Shown here piece by piece: positions 51,278 through 59,996 of a DNA stretch of 64,000 nt. A program made the position numbers and the translations under genes. Positions within the stretch are counted from its first letter, which is position 1. Each line of letters starts with the position of its first letter. A model generated the notes under the pieces. It was not told the DNA's origin and searched no databases. It was given only the letters and a program-made list of their open reading frames with translations. The stretch comes from Amycolatopsis rifamycinica (GTDB lineage Bacteria; Actinomycetota; Actinomycetes; Mycobacteriales; Pseudonocardiaceae): assembly GCF_000695625.1 (NCBI RefSeq), contig NZ_JMQI01000066.1:1-64000 (forward strand). The letters run 5' to 3'.

Positions 51278-51612
51278 AGCTCCTCCTCCAGGGCCTCGTG
51301 GCGGGCGACGACGGCTTCGGCGAAGGCCGTGTGCACGCGGAGGTACTCGTCGCGGCCGACCGCCGTGTCGGCCCATTCGTGCCAGCGGATGTGTGCTTCG
51401 GCGACGTCGACCTTCGCGGCCGCCGCCACCGTGGCCGGGGACGTGCCGGCGAGGATCGCGTGGTGCATCAGGGACGGCGAGGAGCGCCGGGCGAGCTCGG
51501 CCAGCGCGGCGAGGCGGGAGAGCTCCGAAAGCGTGTCGGACGTGACCGGACGCGGGCGCGGCCGGGGGACCGGACGCGAGTTCCCGAGGTTGTCGGCCAG
51601 GACGCTGGTCAT
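51268..51612 (-). CDS. small helical protein, unknown
   Basis: 114 residues from ATG. A Pro/Arg-rich N-terminus (SRPVPRPRPRPVTS) and a helical rest with AILAGTSPATVAAAAKVDVAEAHIRWHEWAD, which looks like a helix-turn-helix of the kind found in small actinomycete DNA-binding proteins, though unproven. Forms a two-gene unit with the 38-residue peptide. Confidence 0.5.
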   Translation of the reverse strand: MTSVLADNLGNSRPVPRPRPRPVTSDTLSELSRLAALAELARRSSPSLMHHAILAGTSPATVAAAAKVDVAEAHIRWHEWADTAVGRDEYLRVHTAFAEAVVARHEALEEELCP

Positions 51613-51660
51613 CAAACGACTCCTGAGGCGGAAAGCAGCTGGAGCAACCCGAACGGCGGA

Positions 51661-51689
51661 TGTTTACCCCGGCCCAGCCGGGGTAAACA
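51661..51689 (-). terminator. hairpin after the GH43 gene
   Basis: A perfect 13-bp stem TGTTTACCCCGGC/GCCGGGGTAAACA with a CCA loop, about 65 bases past the GH43 stop and before the next leftward gene. Confidence 0.75.
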
Positions 51690-51754
51690 CCTCTGCTCGT
51701 GATCTCCGTCTCACCGCATCGGGTGGACCACCCGGACGAGTGGCCCCACCCGGC

Positions 51755-54700
51755 TCAGCTCGCCCGGACCGCCCCGCAGTGCCACGGGATCCGCTGCGGC
51801 CGGACGCTTTCCAGCGTCGGGACGACCGGGGCGATCGTGCCGTCGCGGCGGAACGTCAGCTTGTCGATCGTCGTCTCGCGGTGGGTGCCGTCGCCTCCCG
51901 GGATGCCGAAGCGGTGGTAGGCGAGGTACCAGTCGTCGGTGCCCGGGACCTGCAGCATCGAGCTGTGCCCGGTGCCGAGGACGCCGAGGTGGGCGTCCTT
52001 GCTCAGGATCAGGCCGCGGTTGGTGAACGGCCCGGTGGGGCTCGGCGCCGTGGCGTAGCCGACGCGGTAGTCCGGGCTGCGGGTGTCGTCGATGGACCAG
52101 CTGAGGTAGTACGTGCCCTTCCGCTCCACCATGAACAGCCCCTCTCGGAAGCCGTCCAGGCCGGTCAGGCGGGTGATCTTCGCCGGGTCGTAGGACACCA
52201 TGTCGTCGTTGAGCGGGACGACGTAGGCGTTGCCGTTGCCCCAGTACAGGTACGGCTTTCCGGTGTGGTCGAGGAACACCGCCGGGTCGATGGCCTGGCC
52301 GCCGTCGGGGTTCTTCGCGATCAGCGGCCGGCCCGAGTCGACGAACGGCCCGGTCGGGGAGTCGCTCACCGCGACGCCGATCTTGGCCTCGGCGCAGAAG
52401 TAGAAGTAGTACTTCCCGCCGCGCTTCGCGATCGTCGGTGCCCAGGCGTTCTTGTCGGCCCAGCCGACGTCCTTGCCGAGGTCGAGGACGACGCCCTCGT
52501 CCGTCCAGTCGACGAGGTTCTTCGACGACCAGGCCGAGAACTTCGTCCCGCTCCAGCCGTCGAAGCCGTCGGTGGTCGGGTAGAGGTAGTAGGTGTCGCC
52601 GAACGCGACGATGTTCGGGTCGGCGTTGAAGCCCGGCAGCACCGGGCTGCGCACCTCGTGCGCCTCGACCGTCCACACGCGACGGTCACCGCCGGCCCCG
52701 GTGACGGTGAACTGCTTCGGCGAGCTGAGGTTGACGGCCTTCCCGTTGTCCGGCTTGATGGTCGCGCCCGGCGCCAGGCCGAACTTCGGCGCGAGCCGGC
52801 GCAGGTCGGTGCCCGGCTTGACCGGCAGCACGACCGTCCCGGCACCGGCGTCGACGACGGCCGGGGTCTTGAGCGCGTCGAGCTGCACCGAGCGGATCGC
52901 GGTGCTGTTCGACGGGAGGGTGGCGACCTCGGGCCCGGACAGCGCCCGGCTGTAGAGGCGGACGTCCTTCATCTTGCCCGTCAGGGTCTTGTCGCCCGCG
53001 TACACCGAGCGGCCGAGGTAGTTCGCCGCCGTGACACCGCCGCCGAGGTCGGCGGGCTTGATGGTGGCGTTGGTGTTGCGGCCCACCTCGACGCCGTCGA
53101 GGTAGAGCACCTCGACGCCGGTGCCGACGGTGAGCGTCACGTTCTTCCACACCCCGCGCGGCAGCCCGCCGCCGGCGTCCGCCGCCTGCTCGGTGGTCCA
53201 GTTGCCGGTGGCGATGGCGCCGCGGAAGCCGCCGCTCGCGGTGCCGCCGGTGGTGAACAGGTAGCCGTTGCCGGTGCCGTCCTTCGCCGTGTTGCCCAGG
53301 CCCCACAGGAAGTACGGCGTCTGCTGGTTCTCCTCGACCAGGACGTCGGCCGACACGGTGGCCGCGGCCGCTCCGGTCAGCAGGTTGTTCGGCAGCTGGA
53401 CGTGCCCGTTCCTGCCGCCGAAGGCCAGCGCGCCGCCGGCCCAGGAGACGTCACCGGCGAGGGCGCCGTCGTAGCCGTGCCCGGTGGTGTCGGCGGCGAC
53501 CGTGCCCGACTTCGCGTCGAGCGGCCAGTGCGCGACGAGCCCGTTGGCGTCGGCCTTCACCGGCGCCGGGGGCGCGCTCAGCCGGTTCATTTCGGCCTGC
53601 GTGACCGGCAGGACGGTGCCGTGGCGCGGCGAGGCGGGCAGGTGCGCGTCGGCCGACATGGTCCACTTGCCCGAGTTCAGGTCGGTGGTCTCGAACGGGA
53701 CGTAGCCGCGGCCCCCGAACTCGTCGATGAACAGGTACCACTTGTCCTCGGTGTTGGACTTGAACCCGGTCGGCCCTTCGCCCGCGGAGAGGCCGGGGCT
53801 GGTCGCCGTGGCCTTGCCGATGCAGTCGGCGACGAAGCCGTAGTGCGGGTCGAGCAGGTCGGTGGCCTTCTCCTCGGTGATGAACTTGCTGCACGGCGTC
53901 GAGGAGGTGTTGTTGCGCTCGTCCTTGGTGAAGCGGTAGTAGGTGTCCTGGTTCTTGATGACCGTCGAGTCGATCACCGAGTAGCCCGGGTCGATCCACA
54001 CCTGCGGCGCGCTGAAGGTGACGAAGTCGCGCGTGGTCGCGTACATCATCCGGTTGTAGCTGTCCCCGAGGTGGTTCGGGTCGTTCTCCGCGTACAGCTT
54101 CGAGGCCCAGTAGACGACGTAGGTCCCGCGCTTGGCGTCCCAGAAGGCCTCCGGGGCCCACGTGTTGCCCGCGGTCGGCGGCGACACCTGGACGCTGCGC
54201 TGGCGCGACCAGTGCGCCAGGTCGGTCGACTCCCAGACCATGATCGACCGGCTGCCGGTGCGCTGGGCGGCGTCCCAGCCGCGGCCGGCGTAGATCCGCA
54301 GGTCGGTGGCGAGCAGGTAGAACTTGTCGCCGTCGGGGGAGCGCAGGATGAACGGGTCGCGCACGCCCAGTTCGCCGAGGCTCGACTTGAGGATCGGCTG
54401 CCCGTTGTTGAGCTCGGTCCAGTTCAGCGGGTCGTTGCCCTTGCTGAGGGCCGAATAGATCTGCTCACCGTTGGAGGTGCCTTCGCCGGTGAAGTAGAAG
54501 AAACTGTAGCCGGCCAAGGGTTCCTGGACCGGCTTGGGAACCACGGTGGCCGTGAACCGCCGCGTGGTGCTCTCGCGGCCGAGGCTGACCTTCGCGGTCA
54601 GGACGACCTTCGCCGGGGCCGCGCCGGCCGCCGGCCGGGTGACCTCGCCGGTCGGGGTGATCACCGACGGCGCGGACGACGTCCAGGCGACGCTCGTGCC

Positions 54701-54898
54701 GTCCGGGCCGGTCGACGGCAGCGTGAGGTGGCCGCGGACGTCGTCGATGCCGGGCACGGACAGCGTGCTAGCGGCGGCGCGGACGCCGGAGCCGCTGTCG
54801 GCGGAGGGCGCCGCACCGGCACCGGGACCGCCGAGGGGGACGAGTGCGGCCGCGACGGCCAGCACGACGCCGAAACGGCGCGGGGAGAACAACTTCAT
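51755..54898 (-). CDS. secreted two-domain GH43 hydrolase with LamG-like module
   Basis: 1047 residues. Signal peptide 1-30. Then an Ig-like segment (about 45-120), a first GH43 five-bladed propeller (about 125-450; RDPFILRSPDGDKFY, TWAPEAFWD, DSTVIKNQDTYYRF), a LamG/concanavalin domain (455-650; GLVAHWPLD, VWKNVTLTVG, VEVLYLDG), an Ig-like link, and a second GH43 propeller (about 745-1040; FNADPNIVAFGDTYYLY, WAPTIAKRGGKYYFYF, IDPAVFLDHTGKPYLYW, FREGLFMVERKGTYYLSWS). The two halves probably attack arabinan or xylan side chains. A perfect palindrome lies 39-56 bases upstream of the start. Confidence 0.85.
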   Translation of the reverse strand: MKLFSPRRFGVVLAVAAALVPLGGPGAGAAPSADSGSGVRAAASTLSVPGIDDVRGHLTLPSTGPDGTSVAWTSSAPSVITPTGEVTRPAAGAAPAKVVLTAKVSLGRESTTRRFTATVVPKPVQEPLAGYSFFYFTGEGTSNGEQIYSALSKGNDPLNWTELNNGQPILKSSLGELGVRDPFILRSPDGDKFYLLATDLRIYAGRGWDAAQRTGSRSIMVWESTDLAHWSRQRSVQVSPPTAGNTWAPEAFWDAKRGTYVVYWASKLYAENDPNHLGDSYNRMMYATTRDFVTFSAPQVWIDPGYSVIDSTVIKNQDTYYRFTKDERNNTSSTPCSKFITEEKATDLLDPHYGFVADCIGKATATSPGLSAGEGPTGFKSNTEDKWYLFIDEFGGRGYVPFETTDLNSGKWTMSADAHLPASPRHGTVLPVTQAEMNRLSAPPAPVKADANGLVAHWPLDAKSGTVAADTTGHGYDGALAGDVSWAGGALAFGGRNGHVQLPNNLLTGAAAATVSADVLVEENQQTPYFLWGLGNTAKDGTGNGYLFTTGGTASGGFRGAIATGNWTTEQAADAGGGLPRGVWKNVTLTVGTGVEVLYLDGVEVGRNTNATIKPADLGGGVTAANYLGRSVYAGDKTLTGKMKDVRLYSRALSGPEVATLPSNSTAIRSVQLDALKTPAVVDAGAGTVVLPVKPGTDLRRLAPKFGLAPGATIKPDNGKAVNLSSPKQFTVTGAGGDRRVWTVEAHEVRSPVLPGFNADPNIVAFGDTYYLYPTTDGFDGWSGTKFSAWSSKNLVDWTDEGVVLDLGKDVGWADKNAWAPTIAKRGGKYYFYFCAEAKIGVAVSDSPTGPFVDSGRPLIAKNPDGGQAIDPAVFLDHTGKPYLYWGNGNAYVVPLNDDMVSYDPAKITRLTGLDGFREGLFMVERKGTYYLSWSIDDTRSPDYRVGYATAPSPTGPFTNRGLILSKDAHLGVLGTGHSSMLQVPGTDDWYLAYHRFGIPGGDGTHRETTIDKLTFRRDGTIAPVVPTLESVRPQRIPWHCGAVRAS

Positions 54899-54936
54899 CG
54901 TTGTCGGTTCCTTCGGGGCACGTCGGTGGACCAGCC

Positions 54937-54954
54937 CATGTTAACGTTAACATG
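54937..54954. promoter_or_regulatory. LacI-type palindrome before the GH43 gene
   Basis: CATGTTAACGTTAACATG, a perfect 18-bp palindrome with the central CG of LacI-family operators. No LacI gene is adjacent; the nearest one in the window has a different operator. Confidence 0.7.
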
Positions 54955-54994
54955 ATCCGGGGTACGCTGACTCTAGGTCGGCGTGGTCCGGTGG

Positions 54995-55969
54995 TCAAGA
55001 GCCTTGCGGATGGCGGCCCAGCTGCTCGGCGATCGCGTCCCGCGGGTACGGCGTCCGCCGGCTCTCGGTGTGGAGCGCGAAGTAGAAGTCGTTGACGACG
55101 GCGGCGAGCGGCGCGTACCGGCGGAGCACCGGAGCCTGGTGCGGCACTTCTCCGGCGGCGCACGCGCGGACGAAGTCGTTGCGGGTGCGCGGATCCGGCC
55201 ACGCGCGCAAGCCGCGGACGTGCCGGTTGACCAGGTGGGTCAGGACGTAGGCCCGGTCGTGGCCGTCGTGCTCGGCGAGGAACCGGGCTTCGGCGTCGGA
55301 GAGGTCGAACTCCGGGGCCACGGCCAGGCCGAAGTCGGTGAGGTAGAGCCGTTCGCCGTCGGTGACGATGTTGGCGAAGTGCGCGTCGAAGTGCTGGACG
55401 CCGCGAGCGGCCAGGAAGTCGGTGATGTGCCGCAGGTCCCGCTCGAGCGGCAGGTCGTCGCCGGGCCATTCGGCGAGGCTGTGCGGCAGGTACTCGAGGA
55501 ACAGCACGAGGTCGGTGGTGGCCGCGGCCAGCGCTTCCAGTCTTCGCCGCACGCCGGCGTCACCGTGCCAGAACGCGACGTCGGCCTCGATGTCGCCGCG
55601 CGGCCGGGGCAGACCGGGTGCGAGGCGCCAGTGGTGCAGGAGCGGGAAGTTGGCGCACTCGCCGCCGCGGACCCACGCGGTCGTCATGAGGTGGGCTTCC
55701 AGCTCACGCCAGGCTCCGCCGCCCGCGGACCCGACCCCGTAGTGCGACCACGGCGGCAGCCCGTAGAGGTCGGCGGTCGAGCGGGGGTTCGCCAGTTCGA
55801 CGTCGGTGAGCGGGACGCGCTTGACGAAGACGGGCTCGCCGGCCACTCGCAGCAGCCAGGACGACCCGCCGATGCCGGTGCCGAGCGGCTGCGCCGAGGC
55901 CAGGAGGTCGTCGCCGGCGTCCGCCAGTGCGGCGGCGATCTTGCCGTGACGAGTGAGCCGGGACGTCAT
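54995..55969 (-). CDS. protein kinase-like/phosphotransferase-fold protein
   Basis: 324 residues. Kinase-fold motifs: VFVKRVPL (catalytic Lys), QHFDAHFANIV (HxDxxxxN) and LTDFGLAV (DFG). It lacks membrane helices. Resembles aminoglycoside phosphotransferase-like or actinomycete protein kinase-like proteins; the substrate could be a small molecule. Its ATG overlaps the TetR stop, so TetR and kinase are co-translated. Confidence 0.75.
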   Translation of the reverse strand: MTSRLTRHGKIAAALADAGDDLLASAQPLGTGIGGSSWLLRVAGEPVFVKRVPLTDVELANPRSTADLYGLPPWSHYGVGSAGGGAWRELEAHLMTTAWVRGGECANFPLLHHWRLAPGLPRPRGDIEADVAFWHGDAGVRRRLEALAAATTDLVLFLEYLPHSLAEWPGDDLPLERDLRHITDFLAARGVQHFDAHFANIVTDGERLYLTDFGLAVAPEFDLSDAEARFLAEHDGHDRAYVLTHLVNRHVRGLRAWPDPRTRNDFVRACAAGEVPHQAPVLRRYAPLAAVVNDFYFALHTESRRTPYPRDAIAEQLGRHPQGS

Positions 55970-56547
55970 GCGCGCACCAGCGGCAGGTAGACGTCGTCGA
56001 CGATCTCGACGAGCACCTCGTCGTCCACTGTGGTCAATCCACGGGTGAGGTATTCGTTGCGCAGCAGCACGAGGGCGACCGTGGCGACCCGCGGGCTCCG
56101 GGCGTCCGGGCGGGCCTCGCCGCGGTCCACCGCCTGCTCGACGACGGTGAGCCAGGGCGCGGCGCCCCCCTCGGCGGCCTGTTCGTGCAGCTGTTGACGG
56201 AGTTCGGGCTCGTCCCCGACACCGGTGAGGAGGCTGCGGAGGGCCCGCGCGGCGGGCGAGGTCTGGCCGCAGTTGATCGCCCGCAGCAGCGTCAGCGCGT
56301 CTTCCCGGAGGTCGCCGGTGCCGGGCGGCTTGAGCGTGTCCTCGGCCAGGTGGCGGTAGGCGGCGACGCCGAGCGCGGCACGGTTCGGCCAGCGGCGGTA
56401 GATCGTGTTCTTGTTCGTGCCGGCGCGGTGGGCGACGCGTTCCATGGTCAGGCCGGGGTAGCCGGCTTCGGCGAGTTCGGCCGCCGCCGCGCGCAGGATC
56501 GCCTCTTCCAGTTCGGTGCCCCGGCGCCGGGTCTTCGGTGTCGCCAC
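55966..56547 (-). CDS. TetR-family regulator
   Basis: 193 residues. HTH: LEEAILRAAAAELAEAGYPGLTMERVAHRAGTNKNTIYRRWPNRAALG, the C-terminal domain of the TetR_C_11-like type. Coupled by ATGA to the kinase-like gene and divergent from a TIM-barrel protein gene, with a perfect inverted repeat between them. Ligand unknown. Confidence 0.9.
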   Translation of the reverse strand: MATPKTRRRGTELEEAILRAAAAELAEAGYPGLTMERVAHRAGTNKNTIYRRWPNRAALGVAAYRHLAEDTLKPPGTGDLREDALTLLRAINCGQTSPAARALRSLLTGVGDEPELRQQLHEQAAEGGAAPWLTVVEQAVDRGEARPDARSPRVATVALVLLRNEYLTRGLTTVDDEVLVEIVDDVYLPLVRA

Positions 56548-56569
56548 GGCACCAGCCTAGCCGATCTAG

Positions 56570-56589
56570 GGTACGGTACGGACCGTACC
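56570..56589. promoter_or_regulatory. TetR operator
   Basis: GGTACGGT-ACGG-ACCGTACC, a perfect 8-4-8 inverted repeat between the TetR start (56547) and the divergent gene start (56608). Confidence 0.8.
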
Positions 56590-56607
56590 TTAATGATCGG
56601 AGGAAGC

Positions 56608-57606
56608 ATGCGGGCCAAGGGCATCGGTTATGACACGGGATTCGAGACGGACGGGCGGATCAACCGCCCGTTCGACCCCGAGCTCGTGCGGCGCGAGCTG
56701 GCGATCGTCCGCGACGACCTGCACTGCACCGCGGTGCGGCTGATCGGCACCGATCTCGACCGGATCGAGTTCGCCGCCGGCGCGGCGGCCGAGCTGGGCC
56801 TGGAGGTGTGGTTCTCGCCGTTCCCCTGCGACCGCGGCCCGGAGGAGCTGCTGTCCCTGTTCGCCGACGGCGCCGCCCGGGCCGAACGCCTTCGCGAGGC
56901 GGGCGCCGAGATCGTGTTCGTCGCCGGTGCCGAGCTGAGCCTGTTCTGCCACGGCTTCGTCCCGGGCGGCAGTCTCCCCGAGCGGCTGGAAAACCTCCTG
57001 GCCTCGCGGGAACTCGTGGCCGGGTTGCCGGACCGGATCAACGCGTTCCTGGCCCGCGCGGTCGAGGTGGTCCGGGCCCGCTTCGGCGGCCGCGTCACGT
57101 ACGCGGCGATTCCCCTGGAGCGCGTCGACTGGACGCCCTTCGACATCGTCTCGGTGGACGCGCACCGTTCGAAGGAGGTCGAGCACGTCTACCGCGAGAG
57201 CGTCCGCGGCCTGGTCGCGGCGGGCAAACCGGTGGCGATCACGGAGTTCGGCGTGACGCCGTACCGCGGCGCGGCGGACCTGGGCGCCCGCTGCGGCGAA
57301 ATCCTCGAGTACGAAGACGGCGTCCCGGTCCGGCTGAACGGCGACTACGTCCGTGACGAGGAGGAACAGGCTCGCTACCTGCGGGAACTGGTCGAGGTCT
57401 TCACGGCGGAAGGCGTCGACGCGGCTTTCGCCTGCACCTTCGCGTGCTACGGGCTGGTGCACCGAGCCGATCCCCGGACCGACCTGGACATGGCGAGCTG
57501 GGGCGTGGTGAAGGTGCTGGAAGAGGGGGCGGGGGAGACGTACCCGGGTGTCCCGTGGGCGCCGAAGGCGGCGTTCGGGGCGCTGGCCGAGTGTTATGCC
57601 GTCTGA
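56608..57606 (+). CDS. TIM-barrel glycosidase-like protein
   Basis: 332 residues from ATG after GGAGG. Beta-alpha barrel features: IGYDTGFETDGRINRPFDPELVRREL at the start, VWFSPFPCD, VAGAELSLFCHGFVPGG with an acid residue after strand 4, and KPVAITEFGVTPYRGA with another Glu. Two carboxylates on strands 4 and 7 fit a retaining glycosidase layout. Relatives in actinomycetes carry the loose label abortive infection protein, which the sequence does not itself support. Controlled by the divergent TetR. Confidence 0.6.
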   Translation: MRAKGIGYDTGFETDGRINRPFDPELVRRELAIVRDDLHCTAVRLIGTDLDRIEFAAGAAAELGLEVWFSPFPCDRGPEELLSLFADGAARAERLREAGAEIVFVAGAELSLFCHGFVPGGSLPERLENLLASRELVAGLPDRINAFLARAVEVVRARFGGRVTYAAIPLERVDWTPFDIVSVDAHRSKEVEHVYRESVRGLVAAGKPVAITEFGVTPYRGAADLGARCGEILEYEDGVPVRLNGDYVRDEEEQARYLRELVEVFTAEGVDAAFACTFACYGLVHRADPRTDLDMASWGVVKVLEEGAGETYPGVPWAPKAAFGALAECYAV

Positions 57607-57663
57607 TGGATCGGTGGCCCGCGAGTAGGTGCGCGTTCGCGCCGGCAGGGTGACACTGGCGGC

Positions 57664-58956
57664 ATGACGGTCGTCGGCGGGCAGCGCGGTGCGTACCGGC
57701 CGCCGCCGACCGCGCCGACGGCCCTGCGCCGCGGTCCGGTGCTGGTCACGGCCGTTTTCGCGGCGCTCGGCGGCGCGGTGATCCCGGCGGCCGCGCTGCC
57801 CGCGTTGTGGCGGGTCTGGCAGCTGTACGCGATGCTGTTCGGCGCGGTGGCCGCCGTCGGGATCGCGGCCGCCGTCGCGGTGCTCGGGTGGCCGACGCGC
57901 AAGACGGCGCACTTCGGCGCGCTCGCGGCGTCCGGGGCGCTCGTCCTGTGGGTGGTCAGCCGTCCGCTGGGGCTGCTGACGCGGTTCGACCCTTGGCAGC
58001 CGGCGGACACGGTGGCCGGGTTCACCGACTGGGTGGCCGCCGGGCTGCAGGTCATCGCCATCTTCGGCCTCCTCGTGGTGGCCCGGCGCCGGGCGCACCC
58101 GTGGCCGTCCGCGGCGCGGCGGGCGACGGCGTGGATCGTGCTGTTCCCCGTGCTCGTGGCGGTGCTCGCGACCGGCGTGGCGGGCGCCGTCGCGGCCGGC
58201 GACAGCAGCACCGGGCCCGCCGCTTCGCCGTTGCCCGACACGGGCCTGGGCCCTTACGAATACTGCCGCCCCGGCGGGATCCCGCTGGCCATGGACGTCT
58301 ACCGGCCGCGGACGGGCGGCCCGCCGGTCCCGGTGGTGCTCTTCCTGCACGGCGGCGGGCTGGTCCTCGGCAACCGCAAGCCCGCCGGGCCCGGGGCGCT
58401 GCTCGCCGGCTCCCGGCTCGGCCCGCTGCGGGACGAGCTGACGGCCCGCGGGTTCGCGGTCGCCGTGATCGACTTCCGGCTCGCGCCCGCGGCGCCGTGG
58501 CCGGCCCCGCTCGCCGACGCCCGGTGCGCCGTCCGGTTCCTCAAGGCCAACGCGGCCGCGCTGGCCGTCGACCCGGCCCGGATCGCCGTGGCGGGCACCG
58601 GCACCGGTGGCACCCTGGCGTCGCTGCTCGGCGTCGCGCGGGGGCAGGACAGCGGCCAGTACCCGGGCCAGGACAGCACGGTCCGCGCGGTGGCGGCGCT
58701 GTCGGCCCCGGCGGACTTCGACCTCGCCGGCCTCGACCCGCTCACCCGCGCGTCGGTGCTGATGGCGCTGGGCCGCTCGCCGACGACGTGGCGCGAGGCG
58801 AGCCCGCTGACCCACGCCGGTCCGGGCGCACCGCCGTTCCTGCTCGGCGACGGCGGCCGGAAGTCGGGAGAGTTCGCGGCCCGCCTGCGCGCGGCGGGGG
58901 TTCCGGTGACCGAGGGACCGGCGGTCGCGGACTTCTTCGCCACGGCCGTGGGGTGA
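57664..58956 (+). CDS. membrane-anchored alpha/beta-hydrolase-fold protein with lost catalytic triad
   Basis: 430 residues. Residues 25-180 hold four or five membrane helices; residues 200-430 match the hormone-sensitive-lipase-like esterase fold with the oxyanion HGGG (229-232). The nucleophile elbow, GDSAGG in active relatives, is GTGTGG (311-316), with Gly where Ser should be; the late Asp and His positions also look missing (GDGGRKSGEFA and no terminal His). Likely a binding or structural pseudo-enzyme. It is a lone gene, 57 bases after the previous stop. Confidence 0.7.
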   Translation: MTVVGGQRGAYRPPPTAPTALRRGPVLVTAVFAALGGAVIPAAALPALWRVWQLYAMLFGAVAAVGIAAAVAVLGWPTRKTAHFGALAASGALVLWVVSRPLGLLTRFDPWQPADTVAGFTDWVAAGLQVIAIFGLLVVARRRAHPWPSAARRATAWIVLFPVLVAVLATGVAGAVAAGDSSTGPAASPLPDTGLGPYEYCRPGGIPLAMDVYRPRTGGPPVPVVLFLHGGGLVLGNRKPAGPGALLAGSRLGPLRDELTARGFAVAVIDFRLAPAAPWPAPLADARCAVRFLKANAAALAVDPARIAVAGTGTGGTLASLLGVARGQDSGQYPGQDSTVRAVAALSAPADFDLAGLDPLTRASVLMALGRSPTTWREASPLTHAGPGAPPFLLGDGGRKSGEFAARLRAAGVPVTEGPAVADFFATAVG

Positions 58957-58959
58957 AGC

Positions 58960-58990
58960 TTGCCCTGGAGCGCACTCCAGGTCCTAGCGT
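58960..58990 (+). promoter_or_regulatory. MerR-type promoter with 19-base spacer
   Basis: A -35 TTGCCC (58960-58965) and a -10 TAGCGT (58985-58990) lie 19 bases apart, the overlong spacer used by MerR-family activators. The dyad CCTGGAG-CGCA-CTCCAGG (58964-58981) fills the spacer. The promoter points at the LLM oxidoreductase start at 59024. No MerR gene is in the window. Confidence 0.75.
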
Positions 58991-59023
58991 GGGGGGACAC
59001 CGACCACATCAGGAGTGCGCGAC

Positions 59024-59896
59024 ATGGAGCTCGGCTTCCACCTGCCCATCTTCGACATCGACGGCGGCACGCCCGCCATCGCGGGCGAGCTCGCCCGCGT
59101 GGGCGCCGCGGCGGAGGAAGCCGGGGCGACCTGGCTGTCCTTCATGGACCACTACTTCCAGATCGAGCCGACCGGCCTGCCCGCCGAGGCCAACATGCTG
59201 GAGGGCTACACGACGCTCGGCTACCTCGCCGCGCACACGTCCCGCATCGACCTCGGGCTGCTCGTCACCGGGGTGACGTACCGGCACCCCGGGCTGCTGG
59301 CGAAGATCGTCACCACGCTCGACGTCCTCTCGGGCGGCCGGGCCGTCCTCGGCATCGGGGCCGCGTGGTACGAGCGCGAGCACCGGGGAATGGGCGTGCC
59401 GTTCCCGCCGATCGCCGAGCGGTTCGAGCGGCTGGAGGAAACGCTGCGCATCTGCGGGCAGATGTGGGACCCGGCGGACAACGGCCCGTTCGAGGGCAAG
59501 CACTACCGGCTGGCCGAGACGCTGTGCTCGCCGCAGCCGATCAACCGGCCGAGGATCCTGGTCGGCGGCGGCGGGGAGCGCAAGACGCTGCGGCTGGTCG
59601 CCCAGTACGGCGACGCGTGCAACCTGTTCGGTACGTCGCCGGAGGACGTCGCGCACAAGCTGGACGTGCTGCGCCGCCACTGCGACGACCTCGGCCGCGA
59701 CTACGACGCGATCCGCAAGACGGTCCTGGCCAACAACCCCCGCCCGACACCGGAAACCCGCGACGACTTCGTCCGCGCGATGGCGGACTACGCGAAGCTC
59801 GGCGTGCAGGCGGCGATCGTCACGCCCACGACGGGTTCGCCCGCGGCGTGGATCGAGGGAATGGCTCCGGCAGTGCCCCAGCTGGCGGAACTCTGA
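59024..59896 (+). CDS. LLM-class (luciferase-like, F420-dependent type) oxidoreductase
   Basis: 290 residues from ATG (AGGAG eight bases upstream; the GTG at 59015 overlaps that site). Luciferase-like barrel: LGFHLPIFDIDGGTP, FMDHYFQIE, TLGYLAAHTSRIDLGLLVTGVTYRHPGLLAKIVTTLDVLSGGR and WYEREHRGMG, PRILVGGGGERKTLRLVAQYGDACN. Such actinomycete proteins usually use coenzyme F420. Expression is probably induced by a MerR-type regulator. Confidence 0.85.
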   Translation: MELGFHLPIFDIDGGTPAIAGELARVGAAAEEAGATWLSFMDHYFQIEPTGLPAEANMLEGYTTLGYLAAHTSRIDLGLLVTGVTYRHPGLLAKIVTTLDVLSGGRAVLGIGAAWYEREHRGMGVPFPPIAERFERLEETLRICGQMWDPADNGPFEGKHYRLAETLCSPQPINRPRILVGGGGERKTLRLVAQYGDACNLFGTSPEDVAHKLDVLRRHCDDLGRDYDAIRKTVLANNPRPTPETRDDFVRAMADYAKLGVQAAIVTPTTGSPAAWIEGMAPAVPQLAEL

Positions 59897-59996
59897 CGTC
59901 CACAGTGGACAGGTGAGGAATTCTCCTTCCGGGTGAACCGCTTCGCCGTTTCGTCCGTGTGCCCTGGTGAGGTGGCGACCAGAGAGGAGGGGCTTG

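Noticed and set aside
51329..54955. 1208-codon plus-strand frame over the GH43 gene
   Set aside because: Antisense shadow; Val/Arg/Asp-rich with no domain, while the minus strand encodes two GH43 propellers and a signal peptide.
56608..57606. Abortive infection protein
   Set aside because: Only a loose label used for relatives; the sequence shows a TIM-barrel glycosidase-like fold and nothing typical of Abi proteins.
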